A stretch of DNA of 64,000 nucleotides from assembly GCF_015645095.1 (NCBI RefSeq), contig NZ_JADOTW010000006.1:1-64000 (forward strand). Direction: 5' to 3'. The translations under genes were made by a program, and so were the position numbers. Of this stretch, positions 10,228-18,967 are shown piece by piece (position 1 is the first letter of the stretch; every line of letters starts with the position of its first letter). Below the pieces are notes generated by a model, which was given only the letters and a program-made list of their open reading frames with translations, made no database searches and was not told where the DNA came from. This stretch comes from Halomonas sp. 328 (GTDB lineage: Bacteria; Pseudomonadota; Gammaproteobacteria; Pseudomonadales; Halomonadaceae).

Positions 10228-11631
10228 ATGCTGTTTCCTCACCCTATCGCGCCCTCCCCGGCCACCGTCTGGGACGCGGCGCTGATCCGACGCTACGACG
10301 TCAGCGGCCCTCGCTACACCTCCTACCCGACGGCGCTCTCCTTCGCGGCGTTCGGCCCCGAGGCCTTCACCGCCGCCCTGGAGCGCAGCAACGCCTCCCG
10401 GCGGCCACTGTCGCTCTATGTGCATATCCCCTTCTGCCGGCGCATCTGCTTCTACTGCGCCTGCAACAAGATCGCCACCAAGAACGTGCGCCTGGCGGAG
10501 CCTTACCTGGCGCGGCTCGACCGGGAGATGGTGCTGACCCGCCGTCACCTGGACACCTCGCGACCGATCAGTCAGCTGCACTGGGGGGGCGGTACCCCCA
10601 CCTTCCTGACCCTGGACCAGATGAGCGGGCTGATCGATCGCCTGGATGCGCGCTTCGGCCTCTCCGGCGATCCCGATCGCGACTATGCCATCGAGATCGA
10701 CCCTCGGGAGGCGGACGTGCTGACCCTGCGCCACCTCCAGGCACTGGGCTTCAATCGCCTGAGCCTGGGGGTCCAGGACCTGGATCCCCGGGTGCAGAAG
10801 GCGATCAACCGGGTCCAGCCCCGGGTGCTGACCGAGAGCCTGATCGACGAGGCGGCACGGCTCGGCTTCCAGTCGCTCAACCTGGACCTGATCTATGGCC
10901 TGCCGCTGCAGACCCGGGCGAGCTTCGCCGCCACCCTGGAGCAGGTGATCGAGCTGGCCCCGGCGCGGCTCTCCATCTTCAACTATGCCCACCTGCCGGA
11001 GCGCTTCGCGCCCCAGCGGCGCATCGCCACCGCCGACCTGCCCAGTGCCGAAGAGAAGCTCGGCATCCTGCAGGACACCGTCGAGCGCCTCCAGGAAGCC
11101 GGCTATGTGCATATCGGCATGGATCACTTCGCGCGCCCCGACGACAGCCTGGCCGTGGCCCAGCGCCAGGGCACCCTGCAGCGCAACTTCCAGGGCTATT
11201 CCAGCCATGCCGACAGCGACCTGGTGGGGCTCGGCGTCTCCGCCATCAGCCGGGTCGATGACGTCTACGCCCAGAACCCCACCGTCCTGGGCGAGTATGA
11301 AGCGGCCCTGGACGCCGGCCGCCTGGCTACCGTCAAGGGGCTGCGCCTGAGCTTCGACGATCGTCTGCGCCGCCATGCCATCGAACGCCTGATGTGCGAC
11401 ATGACCCTGGACCTGACGGCCCTGGGCGAGACCTTCGAGGTGGATGCCGAGGCCTACCTGGGCGATGCCCTGGCACGCCTGGCGCCGGCCATGGCCGATG
11501 GCCTGATCATCCGGCAGGGCTCGCGCCTGGAGGTGACCCCGGTGGGGCGACTGCTGGTCCGCCACCTGGCCATGGCCTTCGATGCTCACCTGCCCGGCCA
11601 GGGAACGGGGCGCTATTCCAAGGTGCTATAG
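10228..11631 (+). CDS. hemN: oxygen-independent coproporphyrinogen III oxidase (dehydrogenase)
   Basis: A radical-SAM enzyme of 467 residues that converts coproporphyrinogen III to protoporphyrinogen IX without oxygen, supplying haem for the cbb3 oxidase under low oxygen. The SAM cluster motif is FCRRICFYCAC, with Cys70, Cys74, Cys77 and an additional Cys79 as in HemN. The GGGTPTFL segment binds SAM, and the C-terminal HemN domain is present (LMCDMTLDL). The length equals that of true HemN, not the shorter HemW. An Anr-type promoter lies upstream. Confidence 0.96.
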   Translation: MLFPHPIAPSPATVWDAALIRRYDVSGPRYTSYPTALSFAAFGPEAFTAALERSNASRRPLSLYVHIPFCRRICFYCACNKIATKNVRLAEPYLARLDREMVLTRRHLDTSRPISQLHWGGGTPTFLTLDQMSGLIDRLDARFGLSGDPDRDYAIEIDPREADVLTLRHLQALGFNRLSLGVQDLDPRVQKAINRVQPRVLTESLIDEAARLGFQSLNLDLIYGLPLQTRASFAATLEQVIELAPARLSIFNYAHLPERFAPQRRIATADLPSAEEKLGILQDTVERLQEAGYVHIGMDHFARPDDSLAVAQRQGTLQRNFQGYSSHADSDLVGLGVSAISRVDDVYAQNPTVLGEYEAALDAGRLATVKGLRLSFDDRLRRHAIERLMCDMTLDLTALGETFEVDAEAYLGDALARLAPAMADGLIIRQGSRLEVTPVGRLLVRHLAMAFDAHLPGQGTGRYSKVL

Positions 11632-11772
11632 CGGGTGCCAGCAGGACAACCGATGCCCTCAGCCCAGCCAGAAGCCGAGGCACGCCTCTCGAGTGCGACC
11701 ACCCACCGGTGCCCGCCGCCCAGGAGTGGGCCCCTTATGCCAAGGTGCAATGAAGGAACCGATGAACTCGCT

Positions 11773-11800
11773 TTGCCAGCCGCCTCAGGTTCTCCATAAT
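11773..11800 (+). promoter_or_regulatory. sigma-70 promoter of anr
   Basis: TTGCCA, 16-bp spacer, CATAAT: 10 of 12 consensus bases, 30 nt upstream of the anr start. Position and spacing support it as the main anr promoter. Confidence 0.65.
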
Positions 11801-11830
11801 GGGGGGAGACGTCCCGTCACGGAGAGACCC

Positions 11831-12571
11831 ATGCCGCAAACCGCCCTGGAACGCCGCCGCGCCCGCCTGCAGCAGCCCCACTGCCAGACCTGCAGCCTGG
11901 CGTCGCTGTGCCTGCCCCTGGCGCTGCAGCTCGAGGACCTGGATCAGTTCGATGCCATCATTCGTCGCCGCGCGCCCCTCAAGAAGGGCGAGACGCTGTT
12001 TCGCCAGGGGGATGCCTTCACCAGCGTCTTCGCGGTGCGCTCCGGTAGCCTCAAGCAGGTCACCAGCGTCGGTGGCGAAGAGCAACTGACCAACTTCTAC
12101 CTGCCCAGCGAGCTGGTGGGCCTGGATGGCATCGACGAGTCGAGCTACCCGGGCAGCATGGTGGCCCTGGAGACCACCACGGTGTGCGAGATCCCCTTCG
12201 ACCGCCTCAACAACCTGGCCGAGGACCTGCCGGAGCTGCGCCTGCAGCTCTATCGCAGCATGAGCAAGGAGATGCGTGACGATCGCCGCATGATCCGCCT
12301 GCTCTCCCGCAAGACCGCCGACGAGCGGCTGGCCAGTTTCCTCACCGGCCTCTCCGAGCGCTTCCGCCGCCGTGGCTACTCCGCCTACAGTTTTCGCCTT
12401 TCCATGTCCCGGGCCGATATCGGCAACCACCTGGGCCTGGCGGTGGAGACGGTGAGCCGCATCCTGGGTCGTTTCCAGAGTCAGGGCCTGGTGGCGGTCT
12501 CCGGCCGCGAGATCAATATCCTCGACCTCGATACCCTGGCCCAGCTGGCCGAAGGGGAAGGCTGCATCTAA
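11831..12571 (+). CDS. anr: Fnr/Anr-type oxygen-sensing transcriptional regulator
   Basis: A Crp/Fnr-family regulator of 246 residues that controls anaerobic and micro-aerobic genes. The N-terminal Cys cluster (Cys18, Cys21, Cys27 in CQTCSLASLC) plus Cys119 can bind the oxygen-labile [4Fe-4S] cluster. The cyclic-nucleotide-fold domain follows, then a helix-turn-helix with the recognition helix VETVSRILGRF, which reads TTGAT-type half-sites. I chose the ATG at 11831 (GGAGAG ribosome site) because it matches family N-termini, although the frame stays open upstream. It sits beside its likely targets hemN and cco. Confidence 0.95.
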   Translation: MPQTALERRRARLQQPHCQTCSLASLCLPLALQLEDLDQFDAIIRRRAPLKKGETLFRQGDAFTSVFAVRSGSLKQVTSVGGEEQLTNFYLPSELVGLDGIDESSYPGSMVALETTTVCEIPFDRLNNLAEDLPELRLQLYRSMSKEMRDDRRMIRLLSRKTADERLASFLTGLSERFRRRGYSAYSFRLSMSRADIGNHLGLAVETVSRILGRFQSQGLVAVSGREINILDLDTLAQLAEGEGCI

Positions 12572-12601
12572 CCCCGCAAGCGGGATAGCCGCCTGATGCG
12601 A

Positions 12602-12640
12602 ATCGCCCCCATGGCAAAGCCATGGGGGCGATATTTCTTT
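12602..12640 (+). terminator. Rho-independent terminator after anr
   Basis: A perfect 14-bp stem (12602-12615 with 12619-12632), a 3-nt AAA loop and an ATTTCTTT tail, 31 nt after the anr stop. Confidence 0.8.
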
Positions 12641-12660
12641 CGGCTTCAAGCTGATGGCTT

Positions 12661-12682
12661 AAAGCTCCCGGCGCAGCCGGGG
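12661..12682 (-). terminator. hairpin after ttcA
   Basis: CCCGGC-GCA-GCCGGG (12667-12681) lies just after the ttcA stop on the minus strand and is followed by AGCTTT in that direction. Short stem, modest support. Confidence 0.45.
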
Positions 12683-12686
12683 TGGC

Positions 12687-13577
12687 TTACAGCTCCTGGA
12701 AGAGGTCGATACGGTCGGCCTGGAGCTTGGCCTGCTTCTCTTCCAGGCCGGCGAAGTCGAAGAGTTCCCGATCGGCCAACTGGGAGGGCGCCACATTGGT
12801 CACCGCCTTGAACATGTTCTCCAGGCGCCCCGGGTGCTTGGCCTCCCACTCGGCGAGCATCTCCTTGACCACCTGACGCTGCAGGTTGGGCTGGGAGCCG
12901 CAGAGGTTGCAGGGAATGATGGGAAACTCCATCAACCGCGAGAACTCGGCGATATCCGCCTCCCGGCAGTAGGCCAGGGGACGGATGACGATATTCTTGC
13001 CGTCATCGGAGAGCAGCTTGGGGGGCATCGCCTTGAGGCTGCCGCCGAAGAACATGTTGAGGAAGAGGGTCTCGAGGATATCCTCGCGGTGATGGCCCAG
13101 GGCGATCTTGGTGGCGCCGATCTCCTCGGCGAAGCCGTAGAGGGAGCCACGCCGCAGCCGCGAGCAGAGCGCACAGGTGGTCTTGCCCTCGGGGGTCTTC
13201 TCCTTGACCACCGAGTAGGTGTCCTTCTCGAGGATATGGTAGTCGACGCCCAACTGGTCCAGGTACGCCGGCAGCACATGCTCGGGGAAGCCGGGCTGCT
13301 TCTGATCCAGGTTGACGGCCACCAGGGAGAAGTTCACCGGGGCGTTGCGCTGCAGGTTGCGCAGGATCTCCAGCATGGTGTAGCTGTCCTTGCCACCGGA
13401 GAGGCAGACCATCACCTTGTCGCCTTCCTGGATCATCCCATAATCGATGATGGCGTTGCCCACCTGGCGACGCAGCCGCTTCTGCAGCTTGTTGAACTCG
13501 CGCTTCTGCTTGGCCAGGGTCGCGGCCTCCGACGCCGGCTCGGCATCGTGGGGGCGGGCATCCGTCAGGGTCGACAT
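12687..13577 (-). CDS. ttcA: tRNA 2-thiocytidine(32) synthetase TtcA
   Basis: An ATP- and Fe-S-dependent tRNA thiolase of 296 residues that makes 2-thiocytidine at position 32. The PP-loop SGGKDS spans residues 60-65. Two CxxC pairs, Cys135/Cys138 in CALC and Cys223/Cys226 in CNLC, bind the catalytic [4Fe-4S] cluster with the other conserved cysteine. The start at 13577 ([11 protein letters not shown]) is preferred over an upstream ATG at 13619 because the extra residues are not family-like. An Fe-S tRNA enzyme next to anr is a common gammaproteobacterial arrangement. Confidence 0.95.
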   Translation of the reverse strand: MSTLTDARPHDAEPASEAATLAKQKREFNKLQKRLRRQVGNAIIDYGMIQEGDKVMVCLSGGKDSYTMLEILRNLQRNAPVNFSLVAVNLDQKQPGFPEHVLPAYLDQLGVDYHILEKDTYSVVKEKTPEGKTTCALCSRLRRGSLYGFAEEIGATKIALGHHREDILETLFLNMFFGGSLKAMPPKLLSDDGKNIVIRPLAYCREADIAEFSRLMEFPIIPCNLCGSQPNLQRQVVKEMLAEWEAKHPGRLENMFKAVTNVAPSQLADRELFDFAGLEEKQAKLQADRIDLFQEL

Positions 13578-13676
13578 GGTCACACCGGGGTTGGAGAAAA
13601 TGGGGCAATATTCTAGCACCCCGCCCCATGGCTGCCTATGCCGCCGATCGCGCCACTATCTGCAGTTGGAATGGCT

Positions 13677-13705
13677 GAGGGGTTCACAGCGCCCCGCGAC
13701 GGCCT
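13677..13705 (+). repeat. fragment of dispersed intergenic repeat
   Basis: A 29-nt box beginning GAGGGGTTCACAGCG and ending GACGGCCT. It is nearly identical to part of the fuller copy at 41825-41922 (minus strand) and its first 15 bases match the copy at 31819-31922. It lies in the 250-bp gap between ttcA and the exonuclease gene and lacks the hairpin half of the element. Confidence 0.6.
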
Positions 13706-13827
13706 CTTCCAGGATAACCCCGGGCCTCAGCTAACTGCGGGCGCCGGAGCCGCCGACTCCCTCCTCACCAGGACGAAACCCTGACGCTTCGCTGGCGACT
13801 CCGGCACCGGCGTAACGGAGTGCCTCA

Positions 13828-14439
13828 CTACCCCACCAGCCCCCGCTGCACCCGGGTATACATCAGTGCCGTGGTGACCGCATCGCCCAGGGCGGTATGG
13901 CGGCCCATCACCGGGACCTCCAGGGCCTTGGCCACCGCCTCGAAGCGCAGGTTGGGAATCAGCTCCGGCTGGCGGCGGCGCAGCGCCTTGGCATAGACCC
14001 GGGAGACTTCCACCCGGGCATTGGGCAGCTCGAAGCCCAGGTGGGCACGCAGGTAACGGTTGAGGATCGCCAGATCGAACTCCAGGTACCAGCCCACCAG
14101 GGGCCGGTTGCCGACGAAGTCGAGGAACTGGGCCAGGGCCGCCTCGATGGAGTCGCCCCCCTCCAGGTCGACGCCACGCAGGCCATGGATGCGGATCGAG
14201 TCGCCGGTCAGGGAGGCCGGGCGCGCCAGGCGCAGGTCCAGGGATTGGCTGGTCAGCACCCGGTCGCCCTTGAGGCGCACCGCCGCCAGCGAGACCAGCT
14301 CCGCCTCGCGGGTATCCAGGCCGGTGGTCTCGCAATCGATGGCCACCATCTCGTCGCCGGTATAGGGAGTGAATAGCCAGCCATACTCACCATTCGCCTG
14401 GCGGCGGCGGTCGCTGGCACGACGCAGGGCCCTCAACAT
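13828..14439 (-). CDS. 3'-5' exonuclease, DnaQ-like DEDDh family
   Basis: A 203-residue exonuclease. ExoI is DCETTG with Asp35 and Glu37; ExoII lies in GWYLEFDLAIL; ExoIII is HTALGDA with His181 and Asp186, giving the DEDDh set. Proteins of this type sit beside the cNMP/CBS/DUF294 gene and the acetate symporter in many gammaproteobacteria, but its role there is not known. The start at 14439 follows the DUF294 stop by 25 nt, so the two are probably one transcript. It is not the replicative epsilon subunit by context. Confidence 0.9.
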   Translation of the reverse strand: MLRALRRASDRRRQANGEYGWLFTPYTGDEMVAIDCETTGLDTREAELVSLAAVRLKGDRVLTSQSLDLRLARPASLTGDSIRIHGLRGVDLEGGDSIEAALAQFLDFVGNRPLVGWYLEFDLAILNRYLRAHLGFELPNARVEVSRVYAKALRRRQPELIPNLRFEAVAKALEVPVMGRHTALGDAVTTALMYTRVQRGLVG

Positions 14440-14464
14440 GAAAATGTCCTTATTCTTGTCATGC

Positions 14465-16285
14465 TCATGAATACTCCAGGTGGTAGCGCTGGGAGAGCCG
14501 CTGCTTGAAGTCCTTGACCATATGCAGCGCCTCGCGCAGCAGGTCCCGCTCCAGGGAGGAGAGCCGCTGCACCACCACCCGATTGGTGTCCTCGCCCTCG
14601 TGCTCGCCATGCAGCCGCGCCAGCTGCTGCTTGAGGCGCAGCTCGGTGAACAGCGACAGGGCCTCGCCCAGGTCCTCGGCGAAGCGGGCCTCCAGGCGCC
14701 CGTCCGCCGCCAACGCCTCCAGCCGTGCCAGGGTCGAGGTAGGGCGGATACCCCGCTCCAGGGCCAGGGTGCGCACCCCATGGACGATGGGGAAGATGCC
14801 GCCCTTCTTGATATCGATGCCGTGCTGGGGCTTCTTCAGGGAGCCGAACAGGGTCAGCGGCGTGGAGAAACGCAGGGCGGTACGGGCGAAGTAGGAGAGC
14901 AGGATCTCGTCTCGGGAGCAGCGCGCGAACAGCTCGTCGCGCAGTGACTCCAACAGGCCGGTATTGCCCGCCACCCCATGGGCATCGAGCAGGATCGCCA
15001 GGTTCATCAGGCTGTCGCCGTCCCGGGCCTCGGCCCAGCGCCCCAGGCGCTGCTTCCAGGTCGAGAGGCTGGCCACCCAGGCCGGGTTGGAGACCATGAT
15101 ATTGCCGGGGCAAGGAGGGTAACCGAGGCGAATCAGGGTCTCGGTAAAGGCCGACATCTGCTCGGCGAGCTCGGGCCACTCCAGGTCATCGGCGAGGATC
15201 AGGCCGTTGTCCTGGTCGGTCTTGAGGATCTGCTCGCCCCGCCCCTCGCTGCCCATCACCATCAGGCAGCTGTCGGCGTGGTAGCGCTCGTCGACCATGA
15301 ACCCCCAGGCCTTGCTCATGATCCGTCCGTTGAGGGCCGCCAGCAGGTCCATGGCGAAGCGCAGCTTGACCCCCTGGGCCATCAGCGCCTGGACCAGCTC
15401 CGGGGTCCGGGCACTGGCCCGCACCAGCTCCTCCAGGCTGTCGGCCTGCTCCACCTGCAGGCTGACCACATAGCTGCGGCTGGAGAAGTAGCTGAGCACG
15501 TCGGTCAGCTCCACCACTCCCACCGGCCGGCCGCCATCCACCACCACCACCCGCGCCACCTCGTGGCGGGTCATCTCCACCAGGGCCTGGAAGAGGTACT
15601 GCCCCGGCCGGGCGGTGACCAGCTCGAAGTGGGCGATACCGGCCACCGGGCTGGTGGCACTCATGCCCTGTTCCACCAGGGCATTGAGCAGGTCGGTCTT
15701 GGTCAACATGCCGAAGCGTTCGCCCTCGCCCACCAGCAGGCTGTCGACGCGGCGCTCGTTCAGTGCCGCCACCGCCTCCGCGATGCTGGTCTCGCCTCCC
15801 AGCCGCAGCGGCTCGCGCATGCACTCGTCGATCCGCGCCAGCATGAAGCCGGCCATGGTGACGCCCCCCTCGGCACGCCGCTCGGTGAGCAGGCGCGCCT
15901 TGTGCGAGAGGCTCTGGCGGAAGAATTCGGCGAAGGGGGAAGACTGCTCGCAGAGTTCACGAAACAGCGCCTTGGGCAGCAGGTAGCAGAGGCTCTCCTG
16001 CTCGGCCTGGAAACGGTAGCGGCTCTTGCCATTGAGGATGCTGATGGCGCCGAACAGGTCACCGGCGGTGTAGTGGCCGATGCGCGCGGCGGCACTGGGC
16101 AGGGTCGGGTCCAGCTCGGCCACCTCGCCCTTGTGAATCAGATAGACATATTCACCGGCCTGGCCCGCATCGAGGATCACCTCCTCCCGGTCGAAGTAGG
16201 CCAGATCGACACCACTACGTACGCGCTCCCGACCCGCCTCGTCGAGCAGGGTAAAGGGGAGCTGGGAGAGATCGATATCGACCAT
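14465..16285 (-). CDS. cyclic-nucleotide-binding / CBS / DUF294 nucleotidyltransferase-like protein
   Basis: A 606-residue cytosolic regulator-like protein. Residues about 10-130 form a cyclic-nucleotide-binding fold (GEYVYLIHKGEVAEL). About 155-275 hold two CBS domains. About 300-450 is the DUF294 nucleotidyltransferase domain with MGSEGRGEQ and the acidic DQDNGLIL motif, like GlnD/GlnE-type transferases. A C-terminal helical DUF294 domain ends the protein. It diverges from the DUF4212/symporter operon across a 523-bp regulatory region. This gene neighbourhood recurs with acetate uptake genes, suggesting control of carbon use; substrate and target are unknown. Confidence 0.9.
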   Translation of the reverse strand: MVDIDLSQLPFTLLDEAGRERVRSGVDLAYFDREEVILDAGQAGEYVYLIHKGEVAELDPTLPSAAARIGHYTAGDLFGAISILNGKSRYRFQAEQESLCYLLPKALFRELCEQSSPFAEFFRQSLSHKARLLTERRAEGGVTMAGFMLARIDECMREPLRLGGETSIAEAVAALNERRVDSLLVGEGERFGMLTKTDLLNALVEQGMSATSPVAGIAHFELVTARPGQYLFQALVEMTRHEVARVVVVDGGRPVGVVELTDVLSYFSSRSYVVSLQVEQADSLEELVRASARTPELVQALMAQGVKLRFAMDLLAALNGRIMSKAWGFMVDERYHADSCLMVMGSEGRGEQILKTDQDNGLILADDLEWPELAEQMSAFTETLIRLGYPPCPGNIMVSNPAWVASLSTWKQRLGRWAEARDGDSLMNLAILLDAHGVAGNTGLLESLRDELFARCSRDEILLSYFARTALRFSTPLTLFGSLKKPQHGIDIKKGGIFPIVHGVRTLALERGIRPTSTLARLEALAADGRLEARFAEDLGEALSLFTELRLKQQLARLHGEHEGEDTNRVVVQRLSSLERDLLREALHMVKDFKQRLSQRYHLEYS

Positions 16286-16350
16286 GGAGTGGCCTCGAAA
16301 GGAGCGGGTAATAATAGCCAGAGTAGCAAAGCCACCGGTCGATCCACCCC

Positions 16351-16610
16351 TAGACCAACGTCCTAGCCTGGACGCTTCTTTTTCTTCTTAGACCATAGTT
16401 AAAGCCCGGACACTAGACCATGGTCAAAGTCGTTTTTACGCATCGACTTTTGTCCTATCCCCTGGCCTTATCTCGCCGCCTATACCATCGTCCAATAAGC
16501 CTCGCCATCGCGCCTGAGACGCCTCGACAACGAGATCATAACCAATTGTTTTGTATAGACTTGTTAAATAAGACTCTGATTAGCAATAAATCATGATACC
16601 AAAGTCTGGG
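16351..16610 (+). promoter_or_regulatory. cluster of candidate CrbR sites before the symporter operon
   Basis: Five direct copies of a motif of the form TAnACCA-N2-GTyyAA start at 16351 (TAGACCAACGTCCTAG), 16389 (TAGACCATAGTTAAAG), 16414 (TAGACCATGGTCAAAG), 16481 (TATACCATCGTCCAAT) and 16595 (GATACCAAAGTCTGGG). The 523-bp gap 16286-16808 is otherwise non-coding and AT-richer than its surroundings. A sixth copy in the same relative orientation lies before acs. Repetition at two acetate genes points to CrbR, which is encoded between them; direct binding is inferred. Confidence 0.55.
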
Positions 16611-16628
16611 ATTTATTTTTCCCGGTCT

Positions 16629-16642
16629 TTGACCACTATCAA
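16629..16642 (+). promoter_or_regulatory. Anr/Fnr-like box before the DUF4212/symporter operon
   Basis: TTGAC-CACT-ATCAA matches 9 of 10 bases of the Fnr/Anr consensus, 167 nt upstream of the DUF4212 gene. Its GACCA core also resembles the neighbouring ACCA-type motif, so it may instead be a degenerate copy of that element. Confidence 0.45.
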
Positions 16643-16808
16643 TCAGGCATAAATCGGGGCAATCTCACGCCGTCATCGAAGGGGATGGCAGGAGACAGAA
16701 CCAGGACGCGGCCTCCTCCCTTAGTCGTCGTGCGATTGCCCCGAACCATCAGACTCAACGGCACAAGACTCCACCACCTCAACCCAAGAACAAACGGAGA
16801 GCGCCATT

Positions 16809-17069
16809 ATGGCAGATGAAAAATCCAATGCCGCGGCCTACTGGTCGGCCAATGTTCGACTGATCACCGGCTGCCTGATCGTCTGGGCCCTGGTCTCCTA
16901 TGGCTTCGCCATCCTGCTGCGACCGCTGCTGTCCGGCATTCCCGTCGGCGGCACCGACCTGGGGTTCTGGTTCGCCCAGCAGGGATCGATCCTGACCTTT
17001 ATCGGCATCATCTTCTTCTACGCCTGGAAGATGAACAAACTCGACGAGAAGTTTGGCCTGGGGGAGTAA
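16809..17069 (+). CDS. DUF4212 small subunit of sodium/substrate symporter
   Basis: An 86-residue membrane protein with two helices (about 20-40 and 58-78), the FWFAQQGS segment between them and a short charged tail typical of DUF4212. These proteins are encoded directly before VC_2705-type sodium:solute symporters and are thought to act as their partner. Six bases separate it from the symporter. The upstream region carries several candidate CrbR sites. Confidence 0.9.
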   Translation: MADEKSNAAAYWSANVRLITGCLIVWALVSYGFAILLRPLLSGIPVGGTDLGFWFAQQGSILTFIGIIFFYAWKMNKLDEKFGLGE

Positions 17070-17075
17070 GCCGAT

Positions 17076-18872
17076 ATGAGCCAATTTGCCATCAACCTGC
17101 TGTTCGTGGGGGCCTCCTTCGCCCTCTATATCGGCATCGCCATCTGGGCGAGAGCCGGTTCCACCAAGGACTTCTATGTGGCCGGTGGCGGCGTCCATCC
17201 GATCACCAACGGCATGGCCACCGCCGCCGACTGGATGTCCGCCGCCTCCTTTATCTCCATGGCCGGCCTGCTGGCCTCCGGGGGCTACGCCAACTCCTCC
17301 TTCCTGATGGGCTGGACCGGCGGCTATGTGATCCTGGCCCTGCTGCTGGCCCCCTACCTGCGCAAGTTCGGCAAGTTCACCGTGCCGGACTTCATCGGTG
17401 ACCGCTTCTACAGCACCACCGCCCGTACCGTGGCCGTGGTCTGCCTGATCGTCGCCTCGGTCACCTACGTCATCGGCCAGATGACCGGTGCCGGCGTGGC
17501 CTTCTCGCGCTTCCTGGAGGTCAGTAACACCGCAGGCATCTGGATCGCCGCCGTGATCGTTTTCCTCTACGCCGTCTTCGGCGGCATGAAGGGCATCACC
17601 TACACCCAGGTGGCCCAGTACGTGGTGCTGATCATCGCCTACACCATTCCGGCGGTCTTTATCGCCTTCCAGTTGACCGGCAACCCCATCCCCATGTTCG
17701 GGATGTTCAGCACCCACAGCGAATCCGGCATGCCGCTGCTGGCCAAGCTGAGCGAGGTGCTGGTGGAGCTGGGCTTCCGGGACTACGCCGCCGACGTCTC
17801 CAACAAGCTCAACATGGTGCTCTTCACCCTCTCGCTGATGGTCGGTACCGCGGGCCTGCCCCACGTCATCATCCGCTTCTTCACCGTGCCCCGGGTGGCC
17901 GATGCCCGCTGGTCCGCCGGCTGGGCCCTGGTGTTCATCGCCCTGCTCTATCTCACCGCCCCGGCCGTGGCCTCCATGGCACGCCTCAATCTGATGACCA
18001 CCGTCTACCCGGAGGCCGCCGGCCAGGTGGAGAACTACGAAGAGGCCATGACCAACCCGATCCGCTACGAGGATCGCCCCGAGTGGTTCCGTACCTGGGA
18101 GAACACCGGCCTGATCACCTTCACCGACCGCAACGGTGACGGCATGATCCAGTTCTACAACGACGGCAACGAGGCCTTCGCCGAGACCGCCGCCGAACGG
18201 GGCTGGGCCGGCAACGAGCTGGAGGTCAACAACGACATCCTGGTGCTGGCCAACCCGGAGATCGCCAACCTGCCGCCCTGGGTCATCGGCCTGATCGCCG
18301 CCGGGGGCATCGCCGCGGCGCTCTCCACCGCCGCCGGCCTGCTGCTGGCCATCTCCTCTGCCATCAGCCATGACCTGATCAAGAAGACCATCAATCCCAA
18401 CATCACCGAGAAGGGCGAGATGCTGGCGGCGCGGATCTCCATGGCCGGCGCCATCCTGCTGGCCACCTACCTGGGCCTCAATCCGCCGGGCTTCGCCGCC
18501 CAGGTGGTGGCCCTGGCCTTCGGGATCGCCGGCGCCTCCATCTTCCCGGCGCTGATGATGGGCATCTTCTCCAAGCGGGTGAACAGCAAGGGCGCGGTCA
18601 CCGGCATGCTGGCCGGCCTGGGCGCCACCCTGGTGTATATCTTCACCTACCTGGGCTGGTTCTTTATCCCCGGCACCAACATGCTGGCCAACACCCCGGA
18701 TAACTGGATCCTCGGCATCTCGCCGCTCTCCTTCGGGGCCATCGGGGCCATCATCAACTTCGCCGTGGCCTTCGCGGTCTCCAAGGCCACCGAGGAACCG
18801 CCCCAGGAGATCCAGGACCTGGTGGAGAGCGTCCGCTATCCCAAGGGTGCTGGTACCGCCCTCGACCACTAA
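17076..18872 (+). CDS. sodium:solute symporter, VC_2705/ActP-like (probable acetate or short carboxylate uptake)
   Basis: A 598-residue SSS-family transporter with about 13 helices and the family motif ADWMSAASFISMAGLL near residue 50. Between two helices there is a long hydrophilic insert (about residues 310-385), typical of the VC_2705 branch, that contains an EF-hand-like loop starting DRNGDGMI (Asp351, Asn353, Asp355). Acetate or pyruvate uptake is inferred from linkage to DUF4212, crbS/crbR and acs; ActP itself lacks this insert, so the substrate is not certain. Two strong hairpins follow the gene. Confidence 0.9.
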   Translation: MSQFAINLLFVGASFALYIGIAIWARAGSTKDFYVAGGGVHPITNGMATAADWMSAASFISMAGLLASGGYANSSFLMGWTGGYVILALLLAPYLRKFGKFTVPDFIGDRFYSTTARTVAVVCLIVASVTYVIGQMTGAGVAFSRFLEVSNTAGIWIAAVIVFLYAVFGGMKGITYTQVAQYVVLIIAYTIPAVFIAFQLTGNPIPMFGMFSTHSESGMPLLAKLSEVLVELGFRDYAADVSNKLNMVLFTLSLMVGTAGLPHVIIRFFTVPRVADARWSAGWALVFIALLYLTAPAVASMARLNLMTTVYPEAAGQVENYEEAMTNPIRYEDRPEWFRTWENTGLITFTDRNGDGMIQFYNDGNEAFAETAAERGWAGNELEVNNDILVLANPEIANLPPWVIGLIAAGGIAAALSTAAGLLLAISSAISHDLIKKTINPNITEKGEMLAARISMAGAILLATYLGLNPPGFAAQVVALAFGIAGASIFPALMMGIFSKRVNSKGAVTGMLAGLGATLVYIFTYLGWFFIPGTNMLANTPDNWILGISPLSFGAIGAIINFAVAFAVSKATEEPPQEIQDLVESVRYPKGAGTALDH

Positions 18873-18885
18873 GCCATAATGGCCC

Positions 18886-18952
18886 CTGGCCCGGTGCGCC
18901 GGGCCAGTCGACTCCCACCGCTCGGGCTTCCCATGGGAAGCCCGAGCGCTTT
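18886..18952 (+). terminator. double hairpin terminator after the symporter
   Basis: CTGGCCCGG-TGCG-CCGGGCCAG (18886-18907) is followed by a perfect 13-bp stem (18919-18931 with 18936-18948, loop CATG) and CTTTACG. The second hairpin is the likely terminator. It ends 16 nt before the next gene. Confidence 0.7.
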
Positions 18953-18967
18953 ACGCAAGGAACTCCG

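Noticed and set aside
16779-18869. Very long minus-strand open frame opposite the symporter operon
   Set aside because: It is antisense to the DUF4212/symporter genes, Gly/Asp/His-rich, and lacks any known domain; such frames are normal shadows in GC-rich DNA.
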